Positions 5,880 to 8,231 of a DNA stretch of 8,231 bases are shown here, piece by piece. Made by a program: the position numbers and the translations under genes. Every line of letters starts with the position of its first letter. Position 1 is the stretch's first letter. This stretch comes from Alphaproteobacteria bacterium (GTDB lineage: Bacteria > Pseudomonadota > Alphaproteobacteria > CAAGCB01 > CAG-977). Below the pieces are notes generated by a model. The model was not told the origin of the DNA, ran no database searches, and saw only the letters and a list, made by a program, of their open reading frames with translations. The stretch spans positions 1-8,231 of the forward strand of contig JAJXEL010000037.1 of the NCBI GenBank assembly GCA_021639925.1, written 5' to 3'.

Positions 5880-7368
5880 CGGATTTTTTCTCCTCTCCGG
5901 CATTAAACAAAGCGCTGCTGACGCCATACATTTCACCGATTTGCCGGATTGCTTCCGGCACATTGAACACAGCGGCGGCTTCGGGCTGGATTTTCAAAAA
6001 ACCTTCAGCCAGCTCCAGCGTCTGCATGACGGCTCTGGCCTGCAAATGCTTTTGCGCCAAAGACAACGGCGACACATACTCTATTCTGACGTCGGAAAAA
6101 GAAATTCCCGGCGGCAAAACCATTTTGCCGTGCCGCACCAACAATCCGAAAATCCGGTTCATCATCGGCCCCAGCAGCTCGGTCTGCAAACGCCCGAAAA
6201 CAGGCCCCAGCAAACGCATTTTTTCTTCCGTACGCTGCAAAACTTCGGTAGCGGTCATCTGAACGTTTTCGGTACTGGTCAGCTGGTCGTTATAAAACGC
6301 CGTTTTAATCCGGCTTCTGATTTCATTCATGATTTCCAACCCGACGCCGGAATTTGTCCCGCTGACAAACGCTTTGGGCGCTTCGCCCGTATAACGGATA
6401 ATCCCGCCGGGAACCGTGGCAGCCGGCGCGAACTGGTCGTCGTCTCTGACCAGCAGAGGCGGCCTGTTGGCCAGCTGAGCGGCAATAATCGTTTCTTTCA
6501 TCATTTCCTGAATCATTTTGATATCAGGCAAAGCCGCCGCGGCAGGAGACCTGCCGTACACTTCCGTACACGCTTTGCACCAACGCGTAACGAACAAAGG
6601 CATTTCTTCAAAACCGCCGGAAAACAACAGCGTTTTTTCATCTTTTAAGACATACGCCGAACTGACGGGTTTTTGGAAAACGTCCCCTTTTTCATATAAA
6701 GCGTTCGGAATAACGGCATGAATGATTTCATATTCGCGCTCCGTCTGGTTTCCCGATTCGAAAACAGCCCGCATTTTTTCAGGCAAGGCTTCCCGTCCCC
6801 ATGTTTGGACGATTTTATCCAAAGACATTTTAAAAACGCGGTATACCTGGTTAACCTGCCCCGCCGCGTTTTCTTCCAGGAATAATTCTCCCAGAAAACG
6901 CGACTGAAACAGTAACCCTTCATTTTCCTCGTTCCACCCGACATACAGCCCTGCCGTCCCTAAAACAGCCAGATCCAGATATACTTCATGGATATTTGTG
7001 GCGAATCCGGCACACGGACGCACGATTTCATCGGCAATCACCTGTTCCGCCTGCAAAATCCAATCGGCAATTTCCGGAACATTTTTGTATTTGGGCACGG
7101 ACAAAGAAAACCATTTTCCGGACGGATTCGTCATCAGCCCGTGCAATCCCGCCGCCAAAATTTCAGCGGCATTGACGGCCGTTGTTTCAAATAATTTTCT
7201 TGTACGGCTGACGCCGGTTTCCTGCCTGACGGTAAAATCCGCTTTTCGCGGCAGGACAAGCTCCGATATTTCCTGCCACAGCTTTTCAAAATTAACCCGT
7301 TTGGATTTTAATTCGTCTGTTTTACGGATAATTTTATCCGCTAAAGAATATGAATCGGACATTGTCAT
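5863..7368 (-). CDS. portal / head-to-tail connecting protein (T7 gp8-like)
   Basis: A 501-residue protein of the bacteriophage head-to-tail connecting family. It forms the dodecameric ring at one capsid vertex through which DNA is packaged and ejected. Visible family features are WQEISELVLPRKADF (31-45), TRKLFETTAVNAAEILAAGL (56-75) running into the hallmark HGLMTNPSGKWFSL (76-89), YGRSPAAAALPDIKMIQEM around residues 268-290, and ENVQMTATEVLQRTEEKM around 366-385. Length is within the range for the family (T7 gp8 is about 535 aa). The ATG at 7368 overlaps the stop of the 107-aa gene as ATGA. An in-frame ATG at 7362 has better spacing to a weak GGGG ribosome site and may be the real start; the difference is two residues. 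An antisense open frame across 5845-6648 has an odd composition and is not a gene. Confidence 0.95.
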   Translation of the reverse strand: MTMSDSYSLADKIIRKTDELKSKRVNFEKLWQEISELVLPRKADFTVRQETGVSRTRKLFETTAVNAAEILAAGLHGLMTNPSGKWFSLSVPKYKNVPEIADWILQAEQVIADEIVRPCAGFATNIHEVYLDLAVLGTAGLYVGWNEENEGLLFQSRFLGELFLEENAAGQVNQVYRVFKMSLDKIVQTWGREALPEKMRAVFESGNQTEREYEIIHAVIPNALYEKGDVFQKPVSSAYVLKDEKTLLFSGGFEEMPLFVTRWCKACTEVYGRSPAAAALPDIKMIQEMMKETIIAAQLANRPPLLVRDDDQFAPAATVPGGIIRYTGEAPKAFVSGTNSGVGLEIMNEIRSRIKTAFYNDQLTSTENVQMTATEVLQRTEEKMRLLGPVFGRLQTELLGPMMNRIFGLLVRHGKMVLPPGISFSDVRIEYVSPLSLAQKHLQARAVMQTLELAEGFLKIQPEAAAVFNVPEAIRQIGEMYGVSSALFNAGEEKKSDDGES

Positions 7369-7688
7369 AACCCCAGCAGATTTTTCTGCCCGCCCAATCC
7401 TACGGTTCTGTTTCCTCCCAACACGCCGGCGAAAATAACGTTTGACCTTTTAGAGTTCCGCCTTTTTTTATCCAGATCTTCCTGAAACGCTTTGTTTGAA
7501 GCGTCGATTTCCGCCTGTTGCCGCGCGGCTTCTTTGTCTTTATCAGCCTGAACGGACTGTTTATAATCGTTATAAACGCCTTCCCCCAATTCGGTGACGG
7601 AAAACAAAGGGTTAATCAAATTTTTCTGATTGGTTGCCGCCGAAACAATTTTCTTTCCCAATTTTTTTAAACTTTTTCCAAATCCCAT
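7365..7688 (-). CDS. small portal-associated phage protein, function unknown
   Basis: A 107-residue protein with AGGAG placed 6 nt before its ATG. It begins with a basic amphipathic stretch (GKSLKKLGKKIVSAA, 4-18), continues with NPLFSVTELGEGVYND (26-41), a charged helical or coiled-coil section (about 45-80, rich in D, K, E, A and Q), and ends in a glycine-rich tail, FAGVLGGNRTVGLGGQKNLLGL region (86-107). Small proteins with a basic or charged middle and a glycine-rich tail ending in a TLLG-like sequence are, from memory, common just before podovirus portal genes. I do not know a proven function; a minor head or connector component is the natural guess. It is the first gene after a promoter-like region and hairpin, and its stop overlaps the portal start, so it appears to lead the head-assembly block. 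Confidence 0.8.
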   Translation of the reverse strand: MGFGKSLKKLGKKIVSAATNQKNLINPLFSVTELGEGVYNDYKQSVQADKDKEAARQQAEIDASNKAFQEDLDKKRRNSKRSNVIFAGVLGGNRTVGLGGQKNLLGL

Positions 7689-7707
7689 CTTCTTCTCCTT
7701 TTGACAT

Positions 7708-7737
7708 AAAAAAAGCGTCCCTTTTCAGGAACGCTTT
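7708..7737 (-). terminator. terminator-like hairpin upstream of the head-gene block
   Basis: On the minus strand AAAGCGTTCC (7737-7728) pairs with GGGACGCTTT (7721-7712), with one G-U pair and a 6-nt loop, followed by seven T residues (7714-7708) and AT. It lies 80 nt after the upstream gene's stop and 20 nt before the ATG of the 107-aa gene. It could end the upstream transcript, but the promoter-like sequence at 7770-7798 lies on its upstream side, so it may instead be a leader hairpin. Confidence 0.78.
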
Positions 7738-7769
7738 GTTTTCAAAGACACAACATCAAGTGTATTAAC

Positions 7770-7798
7770 AATATGTCATATAATTTTTTAAATGTCAA
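7770..7798 (-). promoter_or_regulatory. sigma70-like promoter candidate
   Basis: On the minus strand a perfect TTGACA (7798-7793) is followed after 17 nt by CATATT (7775-7770), a four-of-six match to TATAAT, in a very AT-rich gap between genes. A start site near 7763 would give a leader beginning about 25 nt before the hairpin at 7737-7708. It would drive the head-gene block only if that hairpin is read through. AT-rich DNA produces such matches by chance, so confidence is moderate. Confidence 0.42.
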
Positions 7799-7805
7799 CA
7801 CATTT
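7790..7805. promoter_or_regulatory. dyad overlapping the -35 element, operator candidate
   Basis: AAATGT (7790-7795) and ACATTT (7800-7805) form a perfect six-base inverted repeat around a 4-nt spacer and cover the TTGACA. A second perfect dyad, ATATG-T-CATAT (7771-7781), covers the -10 position. Paired dyads over both promoter elements are typical of repressor sites, but the region is AT-rich and the repeats are short. Confidence 0.28.
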
Positions 7806-7816
7806 TGTTATATTTT

Positions 7817-8231
7817 TTATTTCTCCAAACCGACTTTCTTTTTCAGTACCGCGGGAAGCGGCGCTTTAACGGCATTTTCAATCTTTTTTTCTTTTTTGAC
7901 AGCCGCTATTTTTTCGGCGGCTTCAGCCTGACGGGCGGCGATATCGGGGATCGGCAGAACTTCCGGCACCACTTTGGCCGGCATATACCCCGAATGAGGC
8001 CGGGAATATAATCCCAGCCGTTCTTGCATCACTTCTTCCTGCGGTTTGTTCCAATCGAATTTAAATTTCATGCAGCAGTTGCCGTAAATATTGTTAAACC
8101 GTTCAAACGAAACGGAACAAGCGTCTTGCGTATTGAAAAATTCTTTTGTTTCTTTTTCGGACAGATAAGGTTTTCCGTCACAGACGCAGACTTTTTGAAC
8201 GACGCCGCCGACGGGCACTTCACGTTCAAAT
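7817..8231 (-). CDS. unidentified cysteine-containing protein, 3' part
   Basis: An open frame of 138 codons plus stop that enters from the right edge. I do not recognise it. The frame is open to the edge, and the only candidate start inside (GTG at 8218) lacks a ribosome site, so the gene most likely begins outside the window. The visible part has two regions. The first (8231 to about 8035) looks folded, with five Cys in the pattern VCVC, DAC and NCC, and with FERFNNIYGNCC and MKFKFDWNKPQEEVMQERLG. The second is a low-complexity tail of about 50 residues rich in Ala, Lys, Pro and Glu, ending KKKVGLEK. No membrane segment is evident. It is separated from the phage head block by an intergenic gap and a hairpin, so it could be a phage gene of another transcription unit or a host gene next to a prophage end. 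Confidence 0.6.
   Translation of the reverse strand, partial: FEREVPVGGVVQKVCVCDGKPYLSEKETKEFFNTQDACSVSFERFNNIYGNCCMKFKFDWNKPQEEVMQERLGLYSRPHSGYMPAKVVPEVLPIPDIAARQAEAAEKIAAVKKEKKIENAVKAPLPAVLKKKVGLEK

Noticed and set aside
5845..6648. Long plus-strand open frame of 267 codons
   Set aside because: It lies entirely antisense to the portal gene and its product is rich in His, Gln, Arg, Phe and Asn with no recognisable motif, typical of a codon-bias shadow.

Overview
The window is a block of a tailed-phage (podovirus-type) genome or prophage in which every supported gene lies on the minus strand, so it reads right to left. A Gram-negative host is suggested by the lysis genes: small membrane proteins, a GH24 endolysin without an export signal, and a spanin-like membrane protein. 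The morphogenesis genes resemble a T7-type virion (head-tail connecting protein portal, scaffold, capsid, adaptor, nozzle, possible gp14-type core protein). Host genus cannot be read from this window. Genes are packed tightly, base composition looks even throughout, and no tRNA, CRISPR array, insertion sequence, integrase, terminase or RNA polymerase gene is visible.

Layout in transcription order: (1) the 3' part of an unidentified cysteine-containing ORF (8231-7817). (2) A 128-bp intergenic gap with an AT-rich promoter-like sequence, two small dyads and a terminator-like hairpin. (3) A head-assembly block made of a small 107-aa protein, portal, Bbp19-like protein and scaffold (7688-5030), whose reading frames overlap end to start. 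(4) The major capsid gene (4952-4047), with a hairpin/T-run on each side. (5) A tail block: adaptor (gp11-like), nozzle (gp12-like) and a small candidate gp14-like inner-core protein (3977-994). (6) A lysis block: a 54-aa T7-type holin candidate, GH24 endolysin, a second small one-TM protein, and a 5'-end fragment of an i-spanin-like gene running off the left edge. A possible nested o-spanin start lies inside this last fragment.

The genes would work together as the late module of a short-tailed phage. Portal and scaffold nucleate the capsid, adaptor and nozzle close the portal and form the stubby tail, and the lysis genes release progeny. The main regulatory pattern is four hairpins, each ending in exactly seven T residues followed by AT and each lying within about 35 nt of the next start codon. 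They cut the otherwise coupled gene chain into blocks: before the 107-aa gene, before the capsid, after the capsid, and inside the last codons of the endolysin. The large internal-core (gp15/gp16-type) and tail-fibre genes expected near gp14 are not in the window.
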